Assembly (NCBI GenBank): GCA_016744065.1
Contig: JADGFA010000003.1
Span: forward strand, 62,001 to 126,000
Direction of reading: 5' to 3'
From: Gammaproteobacteria bacterium
GTDB lineage: Bacteria; Pseudomonadota; Gammaproteobacteria; SZUA-229
Length of the DNA stretch: 64,000 nucleotides
Position 1 is the first letter of the stretch. Each line of letters starts with the position of its first letter. The notes under the pieces were generated by a model. It ran no database searches, was not told the origin of the DNA, and saw nothing but the letters and a program-made list of their open reading frames with translations. Of the stretch, positions 49,093-58,020 are shown piece after piece. The position numbers and the translations under genes are program-made.

Positions 49093-49809
49093 ATGAATAA
49101 GCTACTGAATTTTTTTTATCCACCCCGTTGCCAGCTTTGTGGCAGTGCTCATAATTTATCTTTTGATGGTCAGTTATGCGCTGACTGTAAAATTGATTGT
49201 CGCCTTAATAAAGCGGCCTGTCGGTTATGTGCTGCCCCATTAGATGCATTAACAGGTACGTTAGAGGCTCAATCGAGCATATGTGGGCAATGTATTAAGG
49301 CGCCGCCAGTTTATGATGTTTGCTGGAGCCCCTTTATTTATGCACAACCCCTCGAATGGATGATCCAACAATTAAAGTTTAATGCTAAGCTAAACTTTAT
49401 ATCTCTATTATCAAACTTAATGGCAGGGCAGCTACCTCAGATATACAGGGAGTTGAAGCCTGATGTCATTATTCCTATGCCATTGCATAACAGGCGATTA
49501 AGGCAGAGAGGGTTTAATCAGTCATACTTACTTATTAAACCAGTCGCAAAGGTTCTAAATATACCTATAGATTTGAATTCATGTAAACGTGTGCTCGATA
49601 CAGATCATCAAACAGGAAAAAATGCGCGTCAACGGAAGTTAAATATAAAACATGCATTTGAGTTTATCAATAAAAATAACTATCGGCATGTTGTTATTTT
49701 TGATGATGTGGTTACCACAGGAGCCAGTGTTTCTGAGTTAAGTAAAGTGCTTAAAAAAAATGGTGTAAAAAGAGTTGACGTATGGTGTCTGGCAAGAGCT
49801 AAAAAATAA
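49093..49809 (+). CDS. comF: ComF-family phosphoribosyltransferase-like protein
   Basis: A 238-residue protein with the ComF layout: an N-terminal zinc-ribbon-like section with several CxxC pairs (RCQLCG, LCADCK, CRLCAAP, ICGQC) and a C-terminal PRTase fold with QRGFNQSYLL and the PRPP loop VVIFDDVVTTGAS. ComF is needed for natural transformation in several gammaproteobacteria (known as GntX in E. coli), so competence is a possibility. It diverges from bioB, a very common pairing in Pseudomonas. Confidence 0.92.
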   Translation: MNKLLNFFYPPRCQLCGSAHNLSFDGQLCADCKIDCRLNKAACRLCAAPLDALTGTLEAQSSICGQCIKAPPVYDVCWSPFIYAQPLEWMIQQLKFNAKLNFISLLSNLMAGQLPQIYRELKPDVIIPMPLHNRRLRQRGFNQSYLLIKPVAKVLNIPIDLNSCKRVLDTDHQTGKNARQRKLNIKHAFEFINKNNYRHVVIFDDVVTTGASVSELSKVLKKNGVKRVDVWCLARAKK

Positions 49810-49824
49810 AATTGAAATGCAGTT

Positions 49825-51048
49825 ATGGACAGAAAAAAAATAACGTTTAAAAAAGATAAAAATTTATCTAAAACTGAAATGCAGGAATGGATGTTTCAGG
49901 AAAAGGTAAAAATTCTTTATCAGAACCAAACTCAGAGCTGGGTTATTTCAATATTGGCTTCCGCTATTCTGGCGTACCTTTCTTTTGAATCTAATAATGA
50001 AGTTGCCGGGTTTAGCTGGTGGTTTATTTTTGTTGTTATAACGCTTGTGCGTACCTGGAATACACAGCAGTTTCACCAGGCCCTTAAAGAGGACAATATT
50101 CAAGATTATTACCGTTGGTTTAATCGGTTTTATATTGCAACAGTGGCAGCAGGAATTGGTTGGGGTGTTGGTGGTTTTGTTATCGGTTTGTCTTTAGACC
50201 CACTGGGACAGGTGTTGATATTTACCGTGTTTATTGGTGTAGGGGCGGCGGCCACTCCATTGCTAGGTATCGCGCAACGAATAATGTTGAGTTTTCAGGC
50301 CGTATCCATAATACCTTATGTGGTTTATATGTCTATTTTGCTGGAGAGGCGTGGGCTGGTGCTATTATGTATGTTCCTTATTTTTATGGCGGGTGTTGTC
50401 GCTTCTATCCGGCGCATGAATAAAACGCTTACTCAAAATATGGCTTTACAATATAAAAATTTACAAATGGTTGATACTTTATCTGAGTCAAACCAGCAGC
50501 TGCAAAATGCAAATGAAAAACTTAAAACGCTTTCACTGGAAGATACGCTCACTGAATTACATAATCGTCGATATTTTGAAATACAGCTGGAAATAGAGTG
50601 GAGAAGAGACTCACGAGAACAAAAAATTCTAACGCTTATGATAATAGATATAGATTATTTTAAACTTTATAACGACACCTATGGACATGCAGAAGGTGAT
50701 GAGTGTCTTAAATCTGTTGCGCAGGTTTTAAAATCCTGCTTACACCGTACAACGGATATTATTGCTCGTATTGGTGGGGAGGAGTTTGTTGTTATGTTGC
50801 CAAATATTAATACAAAAGGCGCTTTGAAATTAGCAAAGCAGATGCAGCATCAACTTGATCTTTCGGGTTTAGTTCATGCAACATCACCGTTGGGTGATAA
50901 TGTTACCGTTAGTATTGGTGTGGCTTCAGTTATTCCTGGGGAGAGTGCGACTGCTTTAAGCTTGTTTAAGGCGGCAGATAAGGCACTGTATAAAGCTAAA
51001 TCTAAAGGTCGCAATCAGGTTGTTGTTGGTGAAATGGAGTTACAGTAA
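49825..51048 (+). CDS. Membrane diguanylate cyclase (GGDEF)
   Basis: A 407-residue protein. About six hydrophobic helices (about 33-215) form a membrane sensor, a coiled coil follows, then the GGDEF domain: DTLTELHNRRYFE, LMIIDIDYFKLYNDTYGHAEGD, an inhibitory RxxD site (RTTD, about 308) and active site GGEEF (about 317). All catalytic residues are intact, so it should make c-di-GMP and be product-inhibited. The membrane part resembles that of the hybrid kinase at 14817, with ITLVRTW, FNRFYIA and GIGWGVGGF. It follows comF by 15 bases. The ligand of the sensor is unknown. Confidence 0.9.
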   Translation: MDRKKITFKKDKNLSKTEMQEWMFQEKVKILYQNQTQSWVISILASAILAYLSFESNNEVAGFSWWFIFVVITLVRTWNTQQFHQALKEDNIQDYYRWFNRFYIATVAAGIGWGVGGFVIGLSLDPLGQVLIFTVFIGVGAAATPLLGIAQRIMLSFQAVSIIPYVVYMSILLERRGLVLLCMFLIFMAGVVASIRRMNKTLTQNMALQYKNLQMVDTLSESNQQLQNANEKLKTLSLEDTLTELHNRRYFEIQLEIEWRRDSREQKILTLMIIDIDYFKLYNDTYGHAEGDECLKSVAQVLKSCLHRTTDIIARIGGEEFVVMLPNINTKGALKLAKQMQHQLDLSGLVHATSPLGDNVTVSIGVASVIPGESATALSLFKAADKALYKAKSKGRNQVVVGEMELQ

Positions 51049-51164
51049 GTAATTATTTATTTTGTCTTATGTAGAAGAATTCTTCATATAAATTACTGGC
51101 AGGTCGGGTTCGCATTAATGAATAATATGTAATTCAGACCTGAGTTAATGACTGATGCAGGATG

Positions 51165-51836
51165 TTATTTATGAGCCTTTTCTCTGGCATCGTGTTTCGC
51201 TTTTTTGAGTTGGCGAAAGCGAACTACATCCTGGTTGAATGTTTTAACAAGCTCGTCACGTTCATTTTTTTTATCTTCAGTATATGCGTAGTTATTCTCT
51301 AGTTGGCGACCCACGGACTCAATCTCGTGGTGTAAGTTTTTTGGTGCGATACGGCCTGCCTTTTCAATAGATGCTATACGGTTTTTTACACTAGATAATT
51401 TTTTTTCATCATTTTTAATCAGTGTTTCTGCAAGTGAAATTTGTGAATCAATGGCATCAAGCCGTGCATCACGTGCAATGACCAGATCATTTTCAGTAGT
51501 GAATGTATCAAGTAGTACTCGATCTCTTAGTGCTTTTTTGCGAGCTATAATCAGGCGTTTTTTGTTTTCAACAGCTTTGAGTTTTTGTTTTTTCTGTGAT
51601 TCTGAAAGTTCTTTTTCTGTTTTCATTGCTTTAGATGTGCGCAGAGTGACTCCCTGATCGTTGAGCAATGAATGCTCTTTACGCAGGTATTTTGAAGGCA
51701 CACGATCACCATAATGCGTTTGTCCCTTCTCATCTACCCATTTATTTAACCCTGCATAAGCGTAAGGTGTGAGTAGAAAGCTGACAAAAAAAACATTAAG
51801 AAACTTTTTTTTAAAGCTGGCATTAGTAATAAACAT
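51165..51836 (-). CDS. Exported DUF4124/coiled-coil protein
   Basis: A 223-residue protein with a signal peptide (hydrophobic segment ending YAYAG, cleavage about residue 28). It is followed by the DUF4124 motif NKWVDEKGQTHYGDRVP and a long charged helical region (about 60-220) with heptad-like Lys/Glu/Leu repeats. DUF4124 is a short domain of unknown function common on exported gammaproteobacterial proteins. A second, unrelated-length DUF4124 protein is at 57140. The function is unknown. Confidence 0.8.
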   Translation of the reverse strand: MFITNASFKKKFLNVFFVSFLLTPYAYAGLNKWVDEKGQTHYGDRVPSKYLRKEHSLLNDQGVTLRTSKAMKTEKELSESQKKQKLKAVENKKRLIIARKKALRDRVLLDTFTTENDLVIARDARLDAIDSQISLAETLIKNDEKKLSSVKNRIASIEKAGRIAPKNLHHEIESVGRQLENNYAYTEDKKNERDELVKTFNQDVVRFRQLKKAKHDAREKAHK

Positions 51837-51978
51837 TAATTTTAATATTGCTGATTATGTATTAGTGTAAGTACATTATATTATATTTATGTATCTAGCT
51901 GTTAAGTATAGATATAATTTTGTTTTTTTCCGTAATAGTGGGGCATTTAGGGCAAAATAGCTCACTTTAAGCGCAGTA

Positions 51979-52746
51979 ATGTACTCTATGGTTGATATTT
52001 CAGAGCAAGTCCTTCTTTTTTTAATTTCTTTATTGGCTAATTTCTTTTCTGCACTTGCTGGAGGGGGTGCGGGTTTGATTCAGCTTCCGGTATTGATTTT
52101 TCTGGGGTTGCCATTTGGTCTGGCTCTGGCCACTCATAAGGTGGCGAGTGTGGCGCTGGGCGTTGGAGCAACATTTCGCCATCTTAAGTCTAGTCGCCTG
52201 GAACGGTGGTTTGCGATTTATATTCTTGTAACAGGTCTACCGGGGGTTATTTTAGGTGCAAGTATTATTCTACAGGTTCCTGACAGGATGGCGCAGGTTG
52301 CATTGGGGCTGTTGACTATAGGACTGGGGGTTTATTCATACCTGTCTCCCCAGTTAGGTCAGGTGTTGCAAAGTAAAAACAGGCATCGAAAAGGCATGAT
52401 TATCGGAGGGTTGGCTATTTTTGGAATGGGTGTGCTTAATGGCTCCTTAACATCTGGAACCGGTCTGTTCGTAACGCTCTGGCTAGTGCGCTGGTTTGGC
52501 CTGGATTATAAAACGGCTGTTGCGTATACATTAATACTGGTAGGCATCTTCTGGAATGGGAGCGGTGCGGTTACTTTGGGGCTTTTAGGTGAAATTTACT
52601 GGTTATGGGTGCCGGTATTAATCGTGGGTTCTCTAATAGGCGGTTACTTTGGCGCACATGTGGGAATAGTTAAAGGTAATAAAGTGATTAAGGTGACCTA
52701 CGAAGTGGTGGCATTGCTGATAGGTTTAAAGCTTGTTATAGGCTGA
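51979..52746 (+). CDS. TauE/SafE-family membrane permease
   Basis: A 255-residue polytopic protein of the TauE/SafE (DUF81) family. It has about eight helices with the family GGGAGLIQLPVLIFLG loop, an ATHKVASVALG segment and a second-repeat GVLNGSLTSGTGLFVTLW. Members move sulfonates, sulfite or organic anions in characterised cases; the substrate here is unknown. It may start at the ATG at 51979 or at 51988. A candidate sulfur link to the RspA-like protein is only speculation. Confidence 0.85.
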   Translation: MYSMVDISEQVLLFLISLLANFFSALAGGGAGLIQLPVLIFLGLPFGLALATHKVASVALGVGATFRHLKSSRLERWFAIYILVTGLPGVILGASIILQVPDRMAQVALGLLTIGLGVYSYLSPQLGQVLQSKNRHRKGMIIGGLAIFGMGVLNGSLTSGTGLFVTLWLVRWFGLDYKTAVAYTLILVGIFWNGSGAVTLGLLGEIYWLWVPVLIVGSLIGGYFGAHVGIVKGNKVIKVTYEVVALLIGLKLVIG

Positions 52747-52933
52747 GTTTTACGTGGTTGTAATGCCCTGAAGCAGGACTTCACCAGTTTTATTTTACAG
52801 TAGTTTTTTACTCTGCTTGGTACATGTCCATTGGGGGGGTATCTGTTTTTTGAAGTCTGCACCCCTGTTTTAAGAGCATCAGGAGCTGTACAGAGCTGTT
52901 TATTGTTTGCTAGCCTGATTGGAATCACCACAT

Positions 52934-52964
52934 GGGACAGAGTGCAAAAAGCGCGCTCTGTCCC
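52934..52964. repeat. G+C-rich hairpin downstream of pyrE
   Basis: GGGACAGAG (52934-52942) and CTCTGTCCC (52956-52964) form a 9-bp perfect stem around a 13-base loop with GC pairs. It lies between the convergent ends of the TauE/SafE gene and pyrE. There is no T-run, so it may be a transcript-protecting structure or a dispersed repeat. The rest of the 299-base gap shows no gene. Confidence 0.5.
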
Positions 52965-53045
52965 TGATGGGTATGCTCCACGCAGTGTTCTTTTTTGTTC
53001 ATAAATTAATCGGAACAAACATTCGTTTATGGCTAACGGCAGTAA

Positions 53046-53687
53046 CTAATCAATACCGTATTCCGTACGATAAAACTGCATAGCATCGAGCATTTCTTCA
53101 TCACCCTTATCCTGAAGATATTGAATCAGGTGATTCATGCCAACAATGCTAAATACATCTACGCCATACTCGTCATGCAGTTCCTCTACAGCGGATAGTT
53201 TGCCTGAGCCTTTTTCCTGGCGATCCAGGGCAATTAAAACGCCCGTAGTTGTGCCGTTGTTGTGGTCGATAATATGTATTGCTTCACGAATAGCCGTGCC
53301 GGCGGTAATGACATCATCGAGTACCAGTACCCGGCCTTCAATACTGGAGCCAACTATTGAGCCGCCTTCCCCATGATCTTTAGTTTCTTTGCGGTTAAAT
53401 GCATAGGGAATATCCAGACCATGGTCAATCTGTAGAGCCATCGCGGTTACGGCGACCAGCGGGATGCCTTTATAGGCTGGGCCGAATAAAAGGTCGTATT
53501 CAATATTACTGTCAACAATAGCCTGGGCATAACAGCGCCCCATTTCGGCGAGTGCTTTACCCGTATTAAATAAGCCGGCATTAAAAAAATAAGGGCTCTG
53601 GCGGCCAGACTTCAGCTTAAAGTCGCCAAACTTTAGCACATCATATTGCAGCGCCAGCTCAATAAAATCTTTCTGGTAATCTTTCAT
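53046..53687 (-). CDS. pyrE: Orotate phosphoribosyltransferase
   Basis: PyrE joins orotate and PRPP in pyrimidine synthesis. The 213-residue protein has [19 protein letters not shown] at the start, a [11 protein letters not shown] loop, AYKGI and [10 protein letters not shown], and the PRPP motif [14 protein letters not shown]. It diverges from the ExoIII-like gene, the Pseudomonas pyrE-crc arrangement. Confidence 0.96.
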   Translation of the reverse strand: MKDYQKDFIELALQYDVLKFGDFKLKSGRQSPYFFNAGLFNTGKALAEMGRCYAQAIVDSNIEYDLLFGPAYKGIPLVAVTAMALQIDHGLDIPYAFNRKETKDHGEGGSIVGSSIEGRVLVLDDVITAGTAIREAIHIIDHNNGTTTGVLIALDRQEKGSGKLSAVEELHDEYGVDVFSIVGMNHLIQYLQDKGDEEMLDAMQFYRTEYGID

Positions 53688-53752
53688 AATCTACCCTGTT
53701 TGGTCAGCAGCATGTAAAATGCACAATTAACTTAATTAATGATCTATAACAC

Positions 53753-54529
53753 ATGCGTATTATATCAGTTAACACCAATGGAATTCGAGCGGCAGCGCGA
53801 AAAGGCTTTTTTGACTGGTTGAAAAAGCAGAAAGCAGATGTAGTTTGCATTCAGGAAACTAAAGCACAGTTACATCAACTGGAAGATAAGGTGTTTCACC
53901 CGCAGGGTTACCATTGTTATTATCATGATGCAGTGAAAAAAGGCTATAGTGGGGTAGCTGTTTATTGTAGAAAAAAGCCTAGAAAAGTATATATGGGTAT
54001 AGGAATGCATGATGTCGATCAGGAAGGGCGCTATATAGAAGTGGAATTTGAAAAAATAAGTGTCATTTCATTATATATGCATTCTGGATCTTCCTCGGAA
54101 GAGAGGCTGGCATTGAAGCTTGATTTTATGCAGCGTTTTATGCCTTATCTACATAAGTTAAGGCGTAAGCGACGAGAGTTTGTGATTTGTGGTGACTGGA
54201 ATATTGCCCATAAGCAGATTGATATTAAAAATTGGCGCAACAATCAGAAAAATTCCGGTTTTTTACCGGAAGAGCGTGAGTGGTTTACCAGATTAATTGA
54301 TGATGTGGGCTATGTGGATGCTTTTCGTGTGGTTAATCAAAAACCTCATGAATACACCTGGTGGAGTAACCGGGGGCAGGCATGGGCAAATAATACGGGC
54401 TGGCGCATTGATTATCAGATCATTACACCTAAATTAAAAGAAACAGTTAAAGCGACACACATTTACAAAGACGAGCGTTTTTCAGATCATGCGCCTCTAA
54501 CAATTGACTATGATTATATTCTGGAATAA
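53753..54529 (+). CDS. Exodeoxyribonuclease III/Crc-like protein with intact nuclease residues
   Basis: A 258-residue protein of the EEP nuclease fold. The start MRIISVNTNGIRAAA and the body (LHKLRRKRREFV, then an NWRNNQ segment) resemble Pseudomonas Crc, and it sits divergent to pyrE, as crc does. Crc has lost the AP-endonuclease catalytic residues. Here they are kept: E35 in IQETKA, Y108, D148 and N150 in GDWNIAH, and D245-H246 in SDHAPL. So it is probably an active ExoIII-type enzyme (Xth) in the crc position. A post-transcriptional regulatory role is not supported by sequence. Confidence 0.88.
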   Translation: MRIISVNTNGIRAAARKGFFDWLKKQKADVVCIQETKAQLHQLEDKVFHPQGYHCYYHDAVKKGYSGVAVYCRKKPRKVYMGIGMHDVDQEGRYIEVEFEKISVISLYMHSGSSSEERLALKLDFMQRFMPYLHKLRRKRREFVICGDWNIAHKQIDIKNWRNNQKNSGFLPEEREWFTRLIDDVGYVDAFRVVNQKPHEYTWWSNRGQAWANNTGWRIDYQIITPKLKETVKATHIYKDERFSDHAPLTIDYDYILE

Positions 54530-54612
54530 TTAATATTAAAAACAATCAGCAAGTTAAAAATTATTCATGGAAGAGTGCATTTTTAAAGTATAAACATCCA
54601 CGCATTATTGCC

Positions 54613-55890
54613 ATGTTATTTTTGGGATTTTCTGCGGGCCTGCCTTTATTACTTGTCTTTGGTACATTATCTGCGTGGCTCGCTCGTAGTGGTATCAATA
54701 AAAGCACAATTGGTTATATTAGCTGGGTTGCATTGTTGTATGGTCTTAAATTTCTCTGGTCACCATTAGTTGATCGTTTAAAGCTACCCATAATAAACTC
54801 AATTTTTGGGCAACGACGAAGCTGGATGCTGATCGCTCAACTGGGGGTTATCGTGGGGTTGCTAATAATGTCATTTAGTAATCCGAACAGTCAGTTAAAT
54901 ATGCTGGTATGGGCTGCAATACTCGTTGCATTTTCATCGGCTACTCAGGATATTGCGATTGATGCCTGGCGCATAGAGGCAATGCCAGTTGAATCGCAGG
55001 GCGCTATGTCAGGCACATATCAAATGGGTTATCGCCTGGGTATGTTACTGGCGGGTGGAGGTTCTTTTTTCATTGCGCATTACTACTCATGGCCCATGGC
55101 TTATTCCGTTATGTCTATGGTTATGATCGTTGGTGTTGTAACAACCATTATAATTTCTGAGCCAGAAAGAAATATTACGGATGATACCTGGAAGCAGGAA
55201 AAGCGCGTTATTGATTTTCTTGAAAACTCAACACAGATGTCCAGTAGAGGAAGGAGGCTTTATGCATGGGTTATTGGTGCGGTTGTTTGTCCTTTTACAG
55301 AGTTTTTAAATCGCAATGGTCAGTTTGCCATTATCATTTTATTATTCATCGGGCTGTTTAGAATCAGTGATATTTCAATGGGAATTATGGCTAACCCATT
55401 GTATGTTGATATTGGTTATAGTGATTTGCAAATAGGTTTTGTGACGAAAACGATTGGTCCAGTTGTGACTATTATTGGTGCGCTTTTGGGTGGCGTGCTG
55501 ATTATGCGGTATAAAGTTATACCTGTGTTGATGATAGGTGCAATTTTGGTTGTTGTAACTAATTTATTATTTATTTTAGTGGCGTTAAATCCACCGGATA
55601 CAATATTTCTTTCCCTGGTGATTGGTGCTGATAATATAAGTGCTGGTATAGCAGGATCAGCATTTATAGCTTATTTATCAGGTTTAACAAATAAAGCATA
55701 CACTGCTACGCAATACGCATTATTTAGTTCATTGATGCTATTGCCAGCAAAATTTATTGGTGGTTTTTCAGGCAGTATTGTTGAGTCATATGGTTATGTG
55801 GAGTTTTTCTTTTATACGGCGGCGCTTGGTTTTCCAGCAATTGTCTTGATAAAACTATTGAGTAATAATGAAAAAAAAATTATGCCTTAA
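54613..55890 (+). CDS. AmpG-like MFS transporter
   Basis: A 12-helix MFS protein; the 425 residues counted start at the ATG 54613. The conserved opening MLFLGFSAGLPLLLVFGTLS and FLWSPLVDRL, with QDIAIDAWRIEA, resemble AmpG, the muropeptide permease. Upstream of this ATG the frame carries NYSWKSAFLKYKHPRIIA, which also resembles the AmpG N-terminus. However, no ATG, GTG or TTG is found between the upstream stop (54511) and 54613. An ATT at 54535, nine bases after a GGA, would give a full-length start. Substrate is predicted, not shown. Confidence 0.8.
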   Translation: MLFLGFSAGLPLLLVFGTLSAWLARSGINKSTIGYISWVALLYGLKFLWSPLVDRLKLPIINSIFGQRRSWMLIAQLGVIVGLLIMSFSNPNSQLNMLVWAAILVAFSSATQDIAIDAWRIEAMPVESQGAMSGTYQMGYRLGMLLAGGGSFFIAHYYSWPMAYSVMSMVMIVGVVTTIIISEPERNITDDTWKQEKRVIDFLENSTQMSSRGRRLYAWVIGAVVCPFTEFLNRNGQFAIIILLFIGLFRISDISMGIMANPLYVDIGYSDLQIGFVTKTIGPVVTIIGALLGGVLIMRYKVIPVLMIGAILVVVTNLLFILVALNPPDTIFLSLVIGADNISAGIAGSAFIAYLSGLTNKAYTATQYALFSSLMLLPAKFIGGFSGSIVESYGYVEFFFYTAALGFPAIVLIKLLSNNEKKIMP

Positions 55891-55976
55891 TCAGGTGTTA
55901 AACTTTACGTCATGACATTGTGTGTTTAATTTATCATTAAGCATATTTTTAATAAATCTTCATGTAAAATTGCCGA

Positions 55977-57128
55977 ATGCCTGAATTCACAATATTGCCA
56001 CCTTTATCATTATATATTCATTTACCGTGGTGTGTAAAAAAATGCCCCTATTGTGATTTTAATTCACATACTTATGATTCAGGCTTGCCAGAAGATGAGT
56101 ATATTAATGCACTGATAAGTGATCTTGAATACCAGTTGCCAACAATATGGGGTAGACGTATTATCTCCATATTTATTGGTGGAGGTACTCCCAGCCTGTT
56201 TTCTGCGGAATCGATTCATAAAATACTGAGTACAGTTCGCAGTCACTTAAACTGTTTGCCTGATATGGAAGTCACCATGGAGGCCAATCCGGGGACAGTT
56301 GAGCAGAATAAATTTAACGGTTTTTATCAGGCGGGTGTTAATCGGCTGTCAATTGGAGTGCAGAGTTTTGACGACAAAAAACTACTGGCTCTCGGGCGTA
56401 TTCATAATGCCGATGAATCTTATAATGCAGTGGCGGTTGCCAGAAAGGCGGGTTTTGAAAACATTAATCTTGATTTAATGTTTGGTTTGCCCGATCAAAA
56501 CCTGCAACAGTGTTTGAGTGATTTGCAGCAGGCAATTGATCTATTTCCTCAGCACATTTCGTGGTACCAGCTTACGATAGAGCCTAATACTTTCTTTTAT
56601 AATCAACCACCTGTTATCCCAGAAGACGATGATATCTGGGAAATGCAACAACAGGGACAACAGTTGTTAGCCGGTGCTGATTATTTACAATATGAAATTT
56701 CAGCTTACGCAAAAAATAATCAGCAATGTAAACATAATTTAAATTACTGGCAGTTTGGGGATTATCTGGCGTTGGGTGCAGGAGCCCATGGTAAAATTAG
56801 TCGAGCTGATACAGGTGAAATAAACCGCTATTGGCAAATTCGTAAGCCAGCAGATTATATGCAGGCGAGTGTCGAAAATAAAACTTCAGGCAGGGAAAGC
56901 ATAAAAACAGATCAAATTATCTTTGAGTTTATGCTCAATAGTTTGCGCCTGAAGCAGGGGTTTGAAATACAGACGTTTGAGCAAAATACAGGTTTAAATG
57001 TTAGCCTCATTTCAACCCGATGTGAGCAGGCAATAGCAGAGGGGTTGTTGCAAAGAAAGGGCGAAAGTTATGCCCCAACCGAGCGCGGATATTTGTTTTT
57101 AAATGATTTAATTAATCTGTTTAGTTAA
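55977..57128 (+). CDS. hemW: Radical SAM heme chaperone HemW
   Basis: A 383-residue protein with the radical SAM cluster motif CVKKCPYCDFNSH preceded by SLYIHLPW. It also has an IGGGTPSLFS segment and RLSIGVQSFDD, typical of HemW. It lacks the extra cysteine and the C-terminal domain of HemN. HemW inserts heme into target proteins and is not itself a coproporphyrinogen dehydrogenase. The start is an ATG at 55977; upstream is the MFS gene. Confidence 0.93.
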   Translation: MPEFTILPPLSLYIHLPWCVKKCPYCDFNSHTYDSGLPEDEYINALISDLEYQLPTIWGRRIISIFIGGGTPSLFSAESIHKILSTVRSHLNCLPDMEVTMEANPGTVEQNKFNGFYQAGVNRLSIGVQSFDDKKLLALGRIHNADESYNAVAVARKAGFENINLDLMFGLPDQNLQQCLSDLQQAIDLFPQHISWYQLTIEPNTFFYNQPPVIPEDDDIWEMQQQGQQLLAGADYLQYEISAYAKNNQQCKHNLNYWQFGDYLALGAGAHGKISRADTGEINRYWQIRKPADYMQASVENKTSGRESIKTDQIIFEFMLNSLRLKQGFEIQTFEQNTGLNVSLISTRCEQAIAEGLLQRKGESYAPTERGYLFLNDLINLFS

Positions 57129-57139
57129 GGTCTTTGCGG

Positions 57140-57637
57140 TTATTTTGTTTTTTTGCCCATTATTTCATCAAGCATTTTTTGTTGTTCTTCTGCGCGGTCA
57201 TTCATTTGTTGAGATGTATCTTTTGCATTACCCATCAGATCTTTAACGCCTTCAGGTGAGTACGGATTGCCAATGCGTGAAACACGTGATTTTTGAGTGG
57301 TTTCCTGCTCTTCTTTTTCAGGGGCTTTATAAGCATTTAACAGGTTGGTGTTGGCACGAATTTCCTTTTTCTTATATGCGCCCTGGCCAACGGGAGGTGT
57401 AGAGCCGTAATGGGTTATGCCTTTGTCATCAACCCATTGATAAACAGTTACATCTTTCTCAATCACGGCATTGCCTATTTCGCTTATTCCTTCTGGGGCT
57501 TTTCCAACCATATCTGATATGCCAGGAATCTGAAATCCACCGTCACCGCCGGTGAGTATATATTTATAACCAATGAACATGACGCCCAATGTAATACCTG
57601 CTTTTAATAATAATTTAAATATAAAACCCACCTGCAA
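57140..57637 (-). CDS. DUF4124-domain protein with one transmembrane helix
   Basis: A 165-residue protein. An N-terminal helix (about 5-25) anchors it or acts as an uncleaved signal, and DUF4124 follows (VYQWVDDKGITHYGSTPP, about 65-82). The C-terminal half is polar and rich in Glu, Lys and Gln. It is convergent with hemW and diverges from rpmE. Function unknown; its similarity to the 51165 gene is limited to the short motif. Confidence 0.78.
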   Translation of the reverse strand: MQVGFIFKLLLKAGITLGVMFIGYKYILTGGDGGFQIPGISDMVGKAPEGISEIGNAVIEKDVTVYQWVDDKGITHYGSTPPVGQGAYKKKEIRANTNLLNAYKAPEKEEQETTQKSRVSRIGNPYSPEGVKDLMGNAKDTSQQMNDRAEEQQKMLDEIMGKKTK

Positions 57638-57806
57638 CTCCCTTGTTTTAATACGATGAAATATAGCTGGAATACAGCCTGTATCGTTATTTTAGATTGA
57701 TTTGTAGATATTAACAGAAAAACACGTCTATTACCCCTTGCTGATTAGGTGCTAAGCGAGTAATATACGCGGCTCTTTACGGTAGCAAGGCTATGAGGAT
57801 CTCGAT

Positions 57807-58016
57807 ATGAGACCAGGTATACACCCCGATTATCATGATGTTAAAGTAACATGTAGCTGTGGCAATGAATTTGACACTCGCTCTACTTACAAAAAAGATG
57901 CACTTTCTATTGAAGTGTGTTCACAATGTCACCCTTTCTTTACTGGTAAGCAGAAGATATTAGACTCTGCAGGTCAGATTGATAAATTCCGCAAACGTTT
58001 TGGTGGCAAGAAGTAA
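57807..58016 (+). CDS. rpmE: 50S ribosomal protein L31
   Basis: A 69-residue L31 with four zinc-ligand cysteines (C16, C18 in VTCSCGNEF and C38, C41 in [10 protein letters not shown]). It is therefore the zinc-containing form rather than the zinc-independent YkgM type. The C-terminus is basic (RKRFGGKK). A hairpin terminator follows 27 bases after the stop, inside the next gene's first codons. Confidence 0.97.
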   Translation: MRPGIHPDYHDVKVTCSCGNEFDTRSTYKKDALSIEVCSQCHPFFTGKQKILDSAGQIDKFRKRFGGKK

Positions 58017-58020
58017 TTCT

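Noticed and set aside
52698-53018. A 106-codon minus-strand frame after pyrE
   Set aside because: It overlaps the TauE/SafE gene end and a hairpin, has no recognisable motif, and its Arg/Thr/Pro-rich composition is typical of noncoding translation.
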